64,000 bases of DNA from an uncultured Bacteroidales bacterium (lineage in GTDB: Bacteria > Bacteroidota > Bacteroidia > Bacteroidales > Muribaculaceae). The DNA is taken from the NCBI GenBank assembly GCA_902793405.1, contig CADBDH010000021.1, positions 20,600 through 84,599 on the forward strand, read 5' to 3'. The notes below the pieces were generated by a model. The model was not told the origin of the DNA. It ran no database searches and saw only the letters and a program-made list of their open reading frames with translations. The position numbers and the translations under genes were made by a program. Shown here one piece after another: positions 17,001 to 24,654 of this stretch (the first letter of the stretch is position 1; each line of letters opens with the position of its first letter).

Positions 17001-17960
17001 CACGCCGTAGCCGATCTTCTTGCCACCGTTCTGCTTCTGCCATGCCTCGGCATAGGGCAGCAGCTGGTCGAAGTACATACCGAAGAGCTCGACAGCATCC
17101 GAACCCTCACGCTTCTTGGCCATGATGGCCGACTTCAACTGGGTGGGAACATCGGGAAAATCAGGCAGGTAGGTGGGATCGTCCCAACCGAAGTTGTTGG
17201 TGTAGGTCACCGTGGCGCGCTCACCCTTCTGGCCCTTCTTGGTGGTGATCAACAGCACACCAAAGGCGGCACGGGTACCGTAGATCGATGACGAAGCAGC
17301 GTCCTTCAATACCGATACCGATGCGATGTCGTTGCCGTTGAGCAGCTGCAATCCGTCCATATCGCTCACCACGCCGTCGATGACGATCATGGGCTGCGAG
17401 TTCTGGTCGTTGCTCAGCGTACCCACGCCACGGATGCGCATCGTGGGATTGCCGTCGATGTCACCGCTGGCGTTGATGATGCTCAAGCCGGGAACGGCGC
17501 CCTGCAAGGCGCGCGACACGTCCTGCTCGGGACGCGAGTTGAAGGTCTTATCGACATCCACTGTCGATACGGCACCGGTCAGGTTCACCTTCTTCTGGGT
17601 ACCATAACCCACAACAACGACCTCGTCCAGGAGGGCGTTATCCTCGGCCATAACGACGCGCATGCCCGCAGTAGCGCGGGTTTCTACCGTCTTGTAGCCG
17701 ATGAACGAAATCTGGAGCTTGGCATTGACGCCAGCCCGCAACGAGAAGTTACCGTCCACATCGGTCGATGTGCCACGGGTCGTTCCAACCTCGACAACGC
17801 TCGCGCCGATGACGGGTTCTCCCTTCTCATCGACAACGCGGCCTGTCACAATGCTGGTGGCGGTACTTGCCGTCACCTGGGGCGCAGGGGCTGCCTGGGC
17901 CTGATAACCAGAGCCACACAGCATCAGCAATGCGCCCAAAAGAGCTAAATGTCTTTTCAT
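14040..17960 (-). CDS. SusC-type TonB-dependent transporter fused to coiled coil and OmpA domain (operon 1)
   Basis: 1306 residues from ATG 17960 (a GTG two codons earlier is less likely). Signal peptide, then a carboxypeptidase-regulatory-like domain (VTGRVVDEKGEPVIGASV), a TonB-box region DEVVVVGYGTQ, the plug (PMIVIDGV, VSVLKDAASSSIYGTRAAFGVLLITTKKG) and the barrel. The barrel closes with TWSVGLQVTFG near residue 1130, where ordinary SusC proteins end. The protein continues with an alanine-rich coiled coil and an OmpA-like domain ([59 protein letters not shown]). The barrel C-terminus faces the periplasm, so the tail would reach peptidoglycan. Its OmpA tail is the most divergent of the four. 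Cotranscribed with the SusD gene downstream. Confidence 0.93.
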   Translation of the reverse strand: MKRHLALLGALLMLCGSGYQAQAAPAPQVTASTATSIVTGRVVDEKGEPVIGASVVEVGTTRGTSTDVDGNFSLRAGVNAKLQISFIGYKTVETRATAGMRVVMAEDNALLDEVVVVGYGTQKKVNLTGAVSTVDVDKTFNSRPEQDVSRALQGAVPGLSIINASGDIDGNPTMRIRGVGTLSNDQNSQPMIVIDGVVSDMDGLQLLNGNDIASVSVLKDAASSSIYGTRAAFGVLLITTKKGQKGERATVTYTNNFGWDDPTYLPDFPDVPTQLKSAIMAKKREGSDAVELFGMYFDQLLPYAEAWQKQNGGKKIGYGVMRPWASDGDVGDYRFVGSQPMYYADYDIQNIWYNHAAPSQGHNVSVRGASNRTTYYLSFGYNYKEDNMKWNPAMRKRYNAAANISTDLTDWLTVGTRINFSRRHFSRADTWNNMYQYIWRWGSFFIPSGTIADPTTGEQLDFRVIAMQKQAARKNVTMDRLSMTAFTTVHITKDLTLNADFTYEIGNMNSGSSDHTVYGYNWSGVTPQWIVNDGNTNAWRDNSKSNKWAANATLNWNKSFNDAHNFNIMVGVNGDNYTSDYFYAYRPQLYSEAYPEMALTYGDQTKWNINSSTFDKATAGYFGRINYDYKGIYLLELNGRYDGSSSFPVNDHWAFFPSGSVGYRFTQEKYWDRLRHIVDNGKLRFSYGTIGNEAVGENQFQSLISPIAQGSIYWLNENGAKVTELGLPKWVNSSLTWERITTMDAGIDLGLFGDILTLGFDWYQRTTSDMLGPGTALPPAVGAAAPVTNNGELRTRGWEATLDLRKQFNKDFGAYFSASVGDAKTKVTKWNNDSHLIGYPCNSAYAYKDMTWGDIWGFETDRYFTERDFTGKNDDGSWIYAPGVADQTGIQTQTFVFGPGDIKYKDLNGDGVIDGGKGTEEDHGDLKVIGNMMPRYEYSFHVGGNFKGFDLDVFFQGVGKRDMWTQSAFVFPMMRSADLAIFANQTKYNIYDPENGVVNISEDNDFPCLFPGNEFAGNVVGLSGEGGCHNYYPQTKYLVDMSYLRLKNITLGYTLPENLTRKAFIDKLRVYGSVNNLCLLHKGSGKLPIDPEMNAGQGSLGYGTWGRTYPINRTWSVGLQVTFGTSRSAAVTAAPGDNGLLNAQINDLRSQLANAESAYNARIAELQNQLNAANNRNSQLQKDLNDCQKSKIGMIDKSLQYMTILVHFPINSMAVYADQQPNVERIAAYMKSHPEATCTINGYASKDGPIERNITLANGRAASVKDMLVKKYGIDAKRINAQGQGISEMFDELSWNRVSICEIIVK

Positions 17961-18388
17961 AAGCACGTTTTAATTTGTTAATATTAAGTGATTAATTACT
18001 AGTTGAGTCTTTTTGCCGCTAACACACGTTGGGTGCGTTAATAAAGTTATATTTTTTTAACAAAGTGCAAAAGTCTTAATAATTTTTGAAACAACCAAAA
18101 AAAACAGGCCGTATTTTACAAATACAAATGTAAAAAATCTTAAAAATTCGTCTAAAACTCGTAAATATTGCCGAAAATACTATTACTTTCAATGGGTATT
18201 CCGCATTTTTTTTACCAATTATTTGGTCATGTGAATTTTTGTTTGCAAATTTGCCTACTTTTAAAGCCGCTTTAGCCTATGAGCCATTAGCATTTAACCC
18301 CTATTTGGTTTCGGCTAAACGGAGTATTGCGACAAAAGAAAATAAAGTCAGTTAATTTCAATTTTTTATAAACTAAAAGTAAGTGCGT
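17961..18388. promoter_or_regulatory. divergent promoter region between two susC genes
   Basis: 428 bp, AT-rich, no gene. For the minus-strand susC, TAACTTTA (minus strand of 18042-18049) with TTTTG 18 bp upstream (18068-18072) makes a plausible promoter. For the plus-strand susC the best candidate is around 18236-18265 (TTTTTG then TACTTTTA), which is weaker. Both transcripts would have leaders of about 80-130 nt. Confidence 0.45.
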
Positions 18389-21300
18389 ATGAAAAAACAA
18401 TTAGCACTGTTGGCCGCTTTGGCAATCGCCTGCGGAGCTCCCGCTGGGATGACATCACTTCCCAGCACGGGTTTCACAGCCGAGGCCCAGGCCAACAAAG
18501 TCTCTGGCGTCATACGTGACGCCCAAGGTGAGCCCCTCATCGGTGCGACCGTCAAGGTCAAGGGTACCAACCGCGGTACTGCCACCGATGTCGACGGCAA
18601 GTATTCAATCGCCGCCAACCGTGGCGACGTGCTCGTCATTTCCTACGTGGGCAGCAAGCCCATGGAGGTTACCGTGGGCAGCAGCAGCATGGATATTGAC
18701 ATGGCTGCCAATGACCAGGTACTGGACGAGGTTGTTGTAACCGCACTCGGTATCCGCAAGGACAAGAAGTCGCTGGGTTATGCAGTCGACGACTTGAAGG
18801 CCGAGGAACTGATGCGCAACAAGAGCGCCAACGCCATCAACTCCCTCTCGGGTAAGATTGCTGGTGTAAACATCACCCAGTCGTCGGGTGCTGCCGGTGC
18901 CGGTGCACAGATCATCCTGCGTGGTGGTACCACGGTTTCCGAGACTCATGACTCTCAGCCGCTGTTCGTTGTCGATGGTGTCATCTACGACAACTCGGCA
19001 GGTATTGTGGGTAACTCGGCATTCGACGGTATGATGAACAGTGCCACCACCTCTTCCAACCGTGTAATGGATATCAACCCCGAGGACATCGAGAGCATGT
19101 CGGTACTGAAAGGCCCGGCTGCTGCGGCACTTTACGGCTCGATGGCTGCCAACGGTGTTGTGCTGATTACCACCAAGAAGGGTAAGGAAGGCCACACCGA
19201 GGTGAGCTTCTCGGGTAAGATGATCGCCTCGATGGTGAAGGATCTGCCCAAGACCCAGAAGGAGTTCGTTCGCGGTTACATGACCGACATGTACAACGAC
19301 GCTGGCCAGTGGACCGGTCTTGACATCAAGAACGACAGCTACAACTCATGGGGTCCCAAGCAGAATGTTCCCTTCTATGACAACCTGAAGAACTTCTTCG
19401 AGACGGGTATCATCTGGGACACCAACCTGAGCGTTAGCGGTGGTACCAAGAACAACAACTTCTTCCTGAGCGGTTCATTCTACGATCAGGACGGTATTGT
19501 TCCCACCACGGGTTACACCAAGACGACCTTCCGTTTCAACGGTGAGCAGAAGGTGGGCCGCTTCACCTTCGGTGCCAACGCTGCCTACAGCAATGCCCGC
19601 ACCACCAAGACCCTGACTGGTGCCGCTCTGTACGGTTCCAGTGGTACTGGTGCCCTCTATGCAGCCTACAACTGGTCTCCCAGCGATGACATGCGTCACT
19701 ACCTCAACGAGGATGGCACACGCTATCGCATGTTCGGCGACCTGATTGAACCTGCTGAAGAGCGCGATAACCCCTACTGGATTGTCAACAAGAACAAGAT
19801 GACCGATGAAACCGAGCGTTTCACCGGCAACTTCAATGTGAAGTGGGATATCTTTGACTGGTGGTGGCTGAGCTACCGCATGGGTGTTGACTCCTATACC
19901 ACCCAGAGTAACAATACAATCGCCCCTGGCGGTGCCATCAAGAAGGTTTGGCAGAATGGTATGTGGAGTAACAACATGTACAAGTATCGCTACCTGAGCA
20001 ACAACTTGATGTCGAACTGGAATGGTCAGTTCGGTGACTTTAACATCAACCTGATGTTGGGTGGTTCGACCGACTATACCAAGAGCCGTAGCGACTATAT
20101 CATGGCTTGGAATTTCCCCACCGAACTCTATAGTGCAGAGAACGCCGAGAAAACCGCTCAGAGTTTCAAGCACCGTATCAGCCAGAAGCGTATGGTTTCG
20201 GCCTTCGGTGAATTCCGCGTTGACTGGCGCAATGCCATCTTCCTGACCGTTACCGGCCGTAATGACTGGACTTCGACCCTGCCCAAGAATAACCGTAGCT
20301 ACTTCTATCCCAGCGTGAGTGGCGCTATCGCCTTCACCGAGCTCTTCCGTGAGAGCCTGCCCGACTGGTTCTCGTTCGGTAAGATCCGTGCCAGCTGGGC
20401 ACAAGTAGGTAAGGATACCGACCCCTACGAGACCAACACCTATCTGTGGCCTGTGGGCACCTATCTCGAGGGTATCGTTGGTATGGGTAACATCTGGACC
20501 CGTGGTAATTCCTATATGAAGCCTGAGCGCACCCGCTCGACCGAGGTCGGTCTTGAGTTGCGTTTCATCCAGAACCGCTTGAAATTTGATGCTGCTTACT
20601 ATACCAACAATTCTTATGACATGATCTTGTCGCCGCGCGGACCTCAGTCGACCGGTTACATCTTCTGCTCATTGAACTCTGGTAACATCTATAACAAGGG
20701 TATTGAGTTGAGCCTGAGCGGTACTCCCATCCAGCATGAGAACTTCACTTGGGAAACCGGTATCAACTTCTTCGGCAACCGTGGCACCGTGGGCGAACTG
20801 GTTAACGGTATCGACGTTATGTACCTGACCGACGTGCAGTATGGTGGCGCCAAGGCTGCCAGCTACAACCATGGTAACTTTATGGGTATTGACGGTACCA
20901 AGTGGAACCGCAATGCCGAGGGCAAGCTCATCCTTGACAAGAACGGCTTCCCCACCACCGACGGCAAGGCCTATGAGGTCGGCGACCGTGAGGCCAAGTG
21001 GCAGGGTGGTTTCAACAACACCTTCACCTTCTTCAAGAACTGGACCTTCAACATGTTGTGGGAGTTCCGCTATGGTGGCGACGTCTTCAACGGTACCAAG
21101 TATGCTATGTCGATGTCTGGTGTAAGCCAACTCAGCGCTGACTGGCGCAACCAGAGCCTCACGATCGAAGGTGTGGATAGCGAAGGCAATCCCGTTACCA
21201 ACACTTGGGAGGCTGACGAGAACTATACCTTCAACGGCAACGAGACCAGTGGTTACAACATCATCAAGAACTACTACACCGGTGCTTACAACTACGAGGT

Positions 21301-22123
21301 TCGCAACTGGATCACCAGCGTGAAGAGCCTGCGTCTGCGCACCATCTCGCTGACCTATGATGTTCCCCGTAGCGTCCTGGCCCGCATCAAGTACATCAAG
21401 CGTGCTGCTATCACTGCATCGGCCAACAACCTGCTGCTGTTCACCAACTACGACGGTGATCCCGAGGTAGCTGCTTCGGGTGCCGGTATCGGTGGTTCGT
21501 CTTCGGTAGGCTTTGACTACTGCGGTGTTCCCGCTACCCGCTCCTATGCTGTAGGTGTCAACCTGGTATTCGGTACCGACGATGCTGCTCCCGCTCGCGT
21601 CAACAACATCGAACTCGACAACCTGAACGGCCAGATCAATGACCTGCGCAACCAGCTTGCCAACGCTCAGAACGCCAGCAACGCCCGCATTGCACAGCTC
21701 GAGAACGACCTCGCTGCTGCCAACAAGGCCCTGGCCAACTGCCGCAACGACCTGAATGCTGCCAAGAACGCCGCTCCCAAGGTGGTTGACAACAGCAAGC
21801 AGTTCATGAACGTGCTCGTTCACTTCCCCGTGAACAAGACCGCTATCACCGCCGACCAGCGCGCCAATGTTGAGCGTGTTGCCGCTTACCTGAAGAGCCA
21901 TCCCGAGGCTACCTGCACCATCAACGGTTATGCTTCGCCCGAGGGCAACCAGGAGAACAACATCAAGCTCGCTAACGGCCGTGCCGCTAGCGTGAAGGAC
22001 ATGCTCGTCAAGAAGTATGGTATCGCTGCCAACCGCATCAATGCCAAGGGTCAGGGTATCAGCAACATGTTTGACGAACTGAGCTGGAACCGCGTTTCTA
22101 TCTGCGAAATCATCGTGAAGTAA
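18389..22123 (+). CDS. SusC-type TonB-dependent transporter fused to coiled coil and OmpA domain (operon 2)
   Basis: 1244 residues from ATG 18389; an in-frame GTG two codons upstream is unlikely. Order: signal peptide, regulatory-like beta domain (VSGVIRDAQGEPLIGATV), DEVVVTALGI TonB-box region, plug (PLFVVDGVIYDN; SVLKGPAAAALYGSMAANGVVLITTKKG), then the barrel, ending SYAVGVNLVFG near residue 1065. The last 174 residues (from 21599) are an added periplasmic module. Its coiled coil ([34 protein letters not shown]) has one Cys, and the OmpA-like domain follows ([51 protein letters not shown]). TonB energy would drive import of a substrate delivered by the SusD encoded next. Divergent from operon 1. 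Confidence 0.94.
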   Translation: MKKQLALLAALAIACGAPAGMTSLPSTGFTAEAQANKVSGVIRDAQGEPLIGATVKVKGTNRGTATDVDGKYSIAANRGDVLVISYVGSKPMEVTVGSSSMDIDMAANDQVLDEVVVTALGIRKDKKSLGYAVDDLKAEELMRNKSANAINSLSGKIAGVNITQSSGAAGAGAQIILRGGTTVSETHDSQPLFVVDGVIYDNSAGIVGNSAFDGMMNSATTSSNRVMDINPEDIESMSVLKGPAAAALYGSMAANGVVLITTKKGKEGHTEVSFSGKMIASMVKDLPKTQKEFVRGYMTDMYNDAGQWTGLDIKNDSYNSWGPKQNVPFYDNLKNFFETGIIWDTNLSVSGGTKNNNFFLSGSFYDQDGIVPTTGYTKTTFRFNGEQKVGRFTFGANAAYSNARTTKTLTGAALYGSSGTGALYAAYNWSPSDDMRHYLNEDGTRYRMFGDLIEPAEERDNPYWIVNKNKMTDETERFTGNFNVKWDIFDWWWLSYRMGVDSYTTQSNNTIAPGGAIKKVWQNGMWSNNMYKYRYLSNNLMSNWNGQFGDFNINLMLGGSTDYTKSRSDYIMAWNFPTELYSAENAEKTAQSFKHRISQKRMVSAFGEFRVDWRNAIFLTVTGRNDWTSTLPKNNRSYFYPSVSGAIAFTELFRESLPDWFSFGKIRASWAQVGKDTDPYETNTYLWPVGTYLEGIVGMGNIWTRGNSYMKPERTRSTEVGLELRFIQNRLKFDAAYYTNNSYDMILSPRGPQSTGYIFCSLNSGNIYNKGIELSLSGTPIQHENFTWETGINFFGNRGTVGELVNGIDVMYLTDVQYGGAKAASYNHGNFMGIDGTKWNRNAEGKLILDKNGFPTTDGKAYEVGDREAKWQGGFNNTFTFFKNWTFNMLWEFRYGGDVFNGTKYAMSMSGVSQLSADWRNQSLTIEGVDSEGNPVTNTWEADENYTFNGNETSGYNIIKNYYTGAYNYEVRNWITSVKSLRLRTISLTYDVPRSVLARIKYIKRAAITASANNLLLFTNYDGDPEVAASGAGIGGSSSVGFDYCGVPATRSYAVGVNLVFGTDDAAPARVNNIELDNLNGQINDLRNQLANAQNASNARIAQLENDLAAANKALANCRNDLNAAKNAAPKVVDNSKQFMNVLVHFPVNKTAITADQRANVERVAAYLKSHPEATCTINGYASPEGNQENNIKLANGRAASVKDMLVKKYGIAANRINAKGQGISNMFDELSWNRVSICEIIVK

Positions 22124-22253
22124 GGATTAATCAGTTTTTAGTTTTAAGTTTTTGGTTTTAAGTAATATTACCTCATGACGATACAGTTTTCAGGCGATAC
22201 TATTCATACTTAAAACTTACGACTTAAAACTTACAACTAAAAAAGAAGATAAT
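22124..22253 (+). repeat. susC-susD intercistronic spacer, class 1
   Basis: 130 bases; the two halves (AGTTTTTAGTTTTAAG... and ...CTTAAAACTTACAACT) are complementary and would form a long mRNA hairpin between susC and susD. Nearly identical to 13911-14039 in inverted orientation. Confidence 0.85.
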
Positions 22254-24095
22254 ATGAAATCATTGAAATCAATTATACTGTGCGGTCTGGGTGTTGCGAT
22301 GCTGTCGCTCACCTCATGCAACGACTGGCTTGACGTGAATGTTGACCCGAATACCCCTTCGGCCGAGTCAACGACCTACGACCAGCGTCTGGCTCACATT
22401 GAGTTCTATACCAACAGTGGTTTGCAGTTCAGTGCCTGGCGTACCACCATGTCGATGGGTGACTGGACCCGCTACAACGGTGGCGGTAACTACTGGCATG
22501 TATCCTATTGGTATCCTGTTGACGGTCAGGTAACGACTACCTATCAGTGGTGGTTCGTTGGCGCCTATGCCAATGTGCCTGACATGATCGCTAAGGCTGA
22601 GGCCGATGAGAACTGGCAGTATGCCGGTGCCGGCTATCTGATTAAGGCTTATGGCTTCATGGCCATGACCGACCTCTATGGTGAGATGCCTTATACTCAG
22701 GCAGCCGCCGAGCCCGCTACTCCCGAGTATGACACGGGTAAGACCATCTATCTGGGTTGCTTTGAGACCATCGACAAGGCTATCGAGATGCTTGAGAAGG
22801 GTCGCAGCCAGGATCCCAACCTGCCCACGCTGGCAGCCGGTGACTGGTGGAACAAGGGTGACCTGAACAAGTGGATCAAGCTCGCCTACATGTTGAAGGC
22901 CCGCTGGATCAACAAGCTGAACAAGAAGGGTGCCGGCAGCTACAAGGACGGTAAGTATGATGCTGACGAGATTCTGCGCTGCCTCGACAAGGCCATGCAG
23001 AGCAATGCCGACAACACCATCGTGAACCATACCGACGCCAACGGTCCCACCCACGACAACCTGGGTTGGGATGAGCCCGTTGACTACTCACCCCTGTTCT
23101 CGGTTTGCGGTATGAATGCCGGTTACATGGTGACCAAGATGCTCTATGACAACCTGACCAACTTTGCTGGTAACGGCGTTGAGGATCCCCGTGCCGACCA
23201 CATCATCCCCTGGGCTTACAGCCCCAGCAAGGATGCCAACAGCCGCACCGACGTGAAGTGGGTGGGCAACTGGCGTCGTTCGCTTGGCGTTGACATGGCC
23301 AGTGAAATCAATAGCCAGGGCGGTCCCCTGCGCGCCATGTTCAACACGGGCACCAACAGCTGGTATATTGACACTAAGAATGATGCCCGTAAGGGTGATA
23401 CCGTCTATGTCGAGTGCACCAGCGACTGCAAGGGTTACTTCGCTAATCCCAGCATCCTGTACTGCCGCGCCGGTAGCGGCATGTTCCAGTCGGCTGAGTC
23501 GGGTACGTTCTACACCCGCGTGAGCTCGCCTACCTACATTGGCACCTATGCCGAGTGCTGCTTCATCAAGGCCGAGACCCTGTTCAAGAAGGGTGACAAG
23601 GCTGGCGCTTACGCTGCCTACAGGGCTGGTGTAAAGGCTAGCTGCGAGCTGATGAATGAGAAGCTGAGGGCATGGATTGCCGAAGATGCAAGCCTCGCCG
23701 ACTGCCCGTCGTTCACCCCGATGACCGATGAGGCCATCAATAACTTCCTGGACAATGGTATCGGCACTCAGGGCGAACTGAGCCTGGGTCACATCCTCAT
23801 GCAGAAGCGTATCGCCCTCATGTTCTCCTATGAGATCTGGAACGATATGCGCCGCTATGACTTCGATCCCAACATCTTCTTCGGTTGGTCGATTCCCGCT
23901 TACCACTACAAGGTGGCTTATCGCCGCTGGCGCCAGTGCTCGCACGAGTACAACTACAACAGCAAGAACCTGCAGGCCATCGGTGCACAGGTTCCCGGCG
24001 CCCGCATGACCGACAGCGAGGGCAACGAAGTGATGTGGAACCGTCAGGATGACGCTTGGACCATCCCCGTATGGTGGGACAGCAACCAAGAGTAA
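22254..24095 (+). CDS. SusD-like outer-membrane lipoprotein (operon 2)
   Basis: 613 residues with lipobox LSLTSC and Cys near residue 22. The body fits the SusD-like_2 branch: WLDVNVDPNTPS start, a GAGYLIKAYGFMAMTDLYGEMPYTQA helix pair, LAYMLKARWINKLNK, and the late ILMQKRIALMFSYEIWNDMRRYDF block in place of the classic RagB ending. This branch often pairs with TonB transporters of uncertain substrate, not only glycans. The leader codons resemble those of the other SusD proteins here, while the mature parts differ. Followed by a strong terminator, so this is a two-gene operon. Confidence 0.92.
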   Translation: MKSLKSIILCGLGVAMLSLTSCNDWLDVNVDPNTPSAESTTYDQRLAHIEFYTNSGLQFSAWRTTMSMGDWTRYNGGGNYWHVSYWYPVDGQVTTTYQWWFVGAYANVPDMIAKAEADENWQYAGAGYLIKAYGFMAMTDLYGEMPYTQAAAEPATPEYDTGKTIYLGCFETIDKAIEMLEKGRSQDPNLPTLAAGDWWNKGDLNKWIKLAYMLKARWINKLNKKGAGSYKDGKYDADEILRCLDKAMQSNADNTIVNHTDANGPTHDNLGWDEPVDYSPLFSVCGMNAGYMVTKMLYDNLTNFAGNGVEDPRADHIIPWAYSPSKDANSRTDVKWVGNWRRSLGVDMASEINSQGGPLRAMFNTGTNSWYIDTKNDARKGDTVYVECTSDCKGYFANPSILYCRAGSGMFQSAESGTFYTRVSSPTYIGTYAECCFIKAETLFKKGDKAGAYAAYRAGVKASCELMNEKLRAWIAEDASLADCPSFTPMTDEAINNFLDNGIGTQGELSLGHILMQKRIALMFSYEIWNDMRRYDFDPNIFFGWSIPAYHYKVAYRRWRQCSHEYNYNSKNLQAIGAQVPGARMTDSEGNEVMWNRQDDAWTIPVWWDSNQE

Positions 24096-24120
24096 TCCCC
24101 CACTCCATCCAACACTAACA

Positions 24121-24161
24121 ACAACCGCCGAGGCTACTCACAGCCCCGGCGGCTGTTTTTT
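24121..24161 (+). terminator. terminator of operon 2
   Basis: CCGCCGaGGCT...AGCCcCGGCGG stem with one mismatch, followed by TGTTTTTTC. The same GCCGaGGC/GCCcCGGC design ends operon 3. Confidence 0.85.
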
Positions 24162-24184
24162 CTACCAAACCACCACACACTTTA

Positions 24185-24342
24185 TTCAAACAACACAAAT
24201 ATCAAACAACGCACACATATATCAAACAACTTGAACAACAATAAACAACCAAAACAACCCTTTTTATGTTGATGATATTTATGTTGATGATGTTGTTCAT
24301 TGTTGTTTGTGTTGTTTGATTCTGGTAAGGTTGTTTGATTTT
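24185..24342. repeat. CAAACAAC-unit array with inverted arms
   Basis: ATCAAACAAC-type units recur on the left (24185-24250) and as the complement GTTGTTTGAT on the right (24288-24340). They frame a central ATGTTGATGATATTTATGTTGATGATG direct repeat of about 13 bp. The arms can fold on each other. No coding frame. The remaining 24343-24654 is AT-rich leader of the next susC without a confident promoter call. Confidence 0.6.
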
Positions 24343-24654
24343 CATGAGGCTGTATAATGTTAATTTTGTGAAAAATTTGCGGTTAATCTATAATCTGACG
24401 GGGCGAAATTTGTGGCTTTTTCTTTATAAAAGGTGATTTTTGAGCAATTTTGCGCCAAAAATGCCATTTTTTCAGCAAAACGTTTGTTCAGTTTAAACTT
24501 TTTTTGCACTTTTGCCCTTTGAAATCCGTTTTATCGGCAAGAAACAAGAATCGCCGTAGGATGGTTTTCACGAGAACTGATGTAAAATAGCTTGACTATC
24601 AATCGATGAGATATTAACCAATTCATTAACAAATCAATTAAAAGCAAAGTGCGT

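Noticed and set aside
24185-24342. CRISPR array
   Set aside because: Units are short, of varying spacing and in both orientations; no cas genes nearby.
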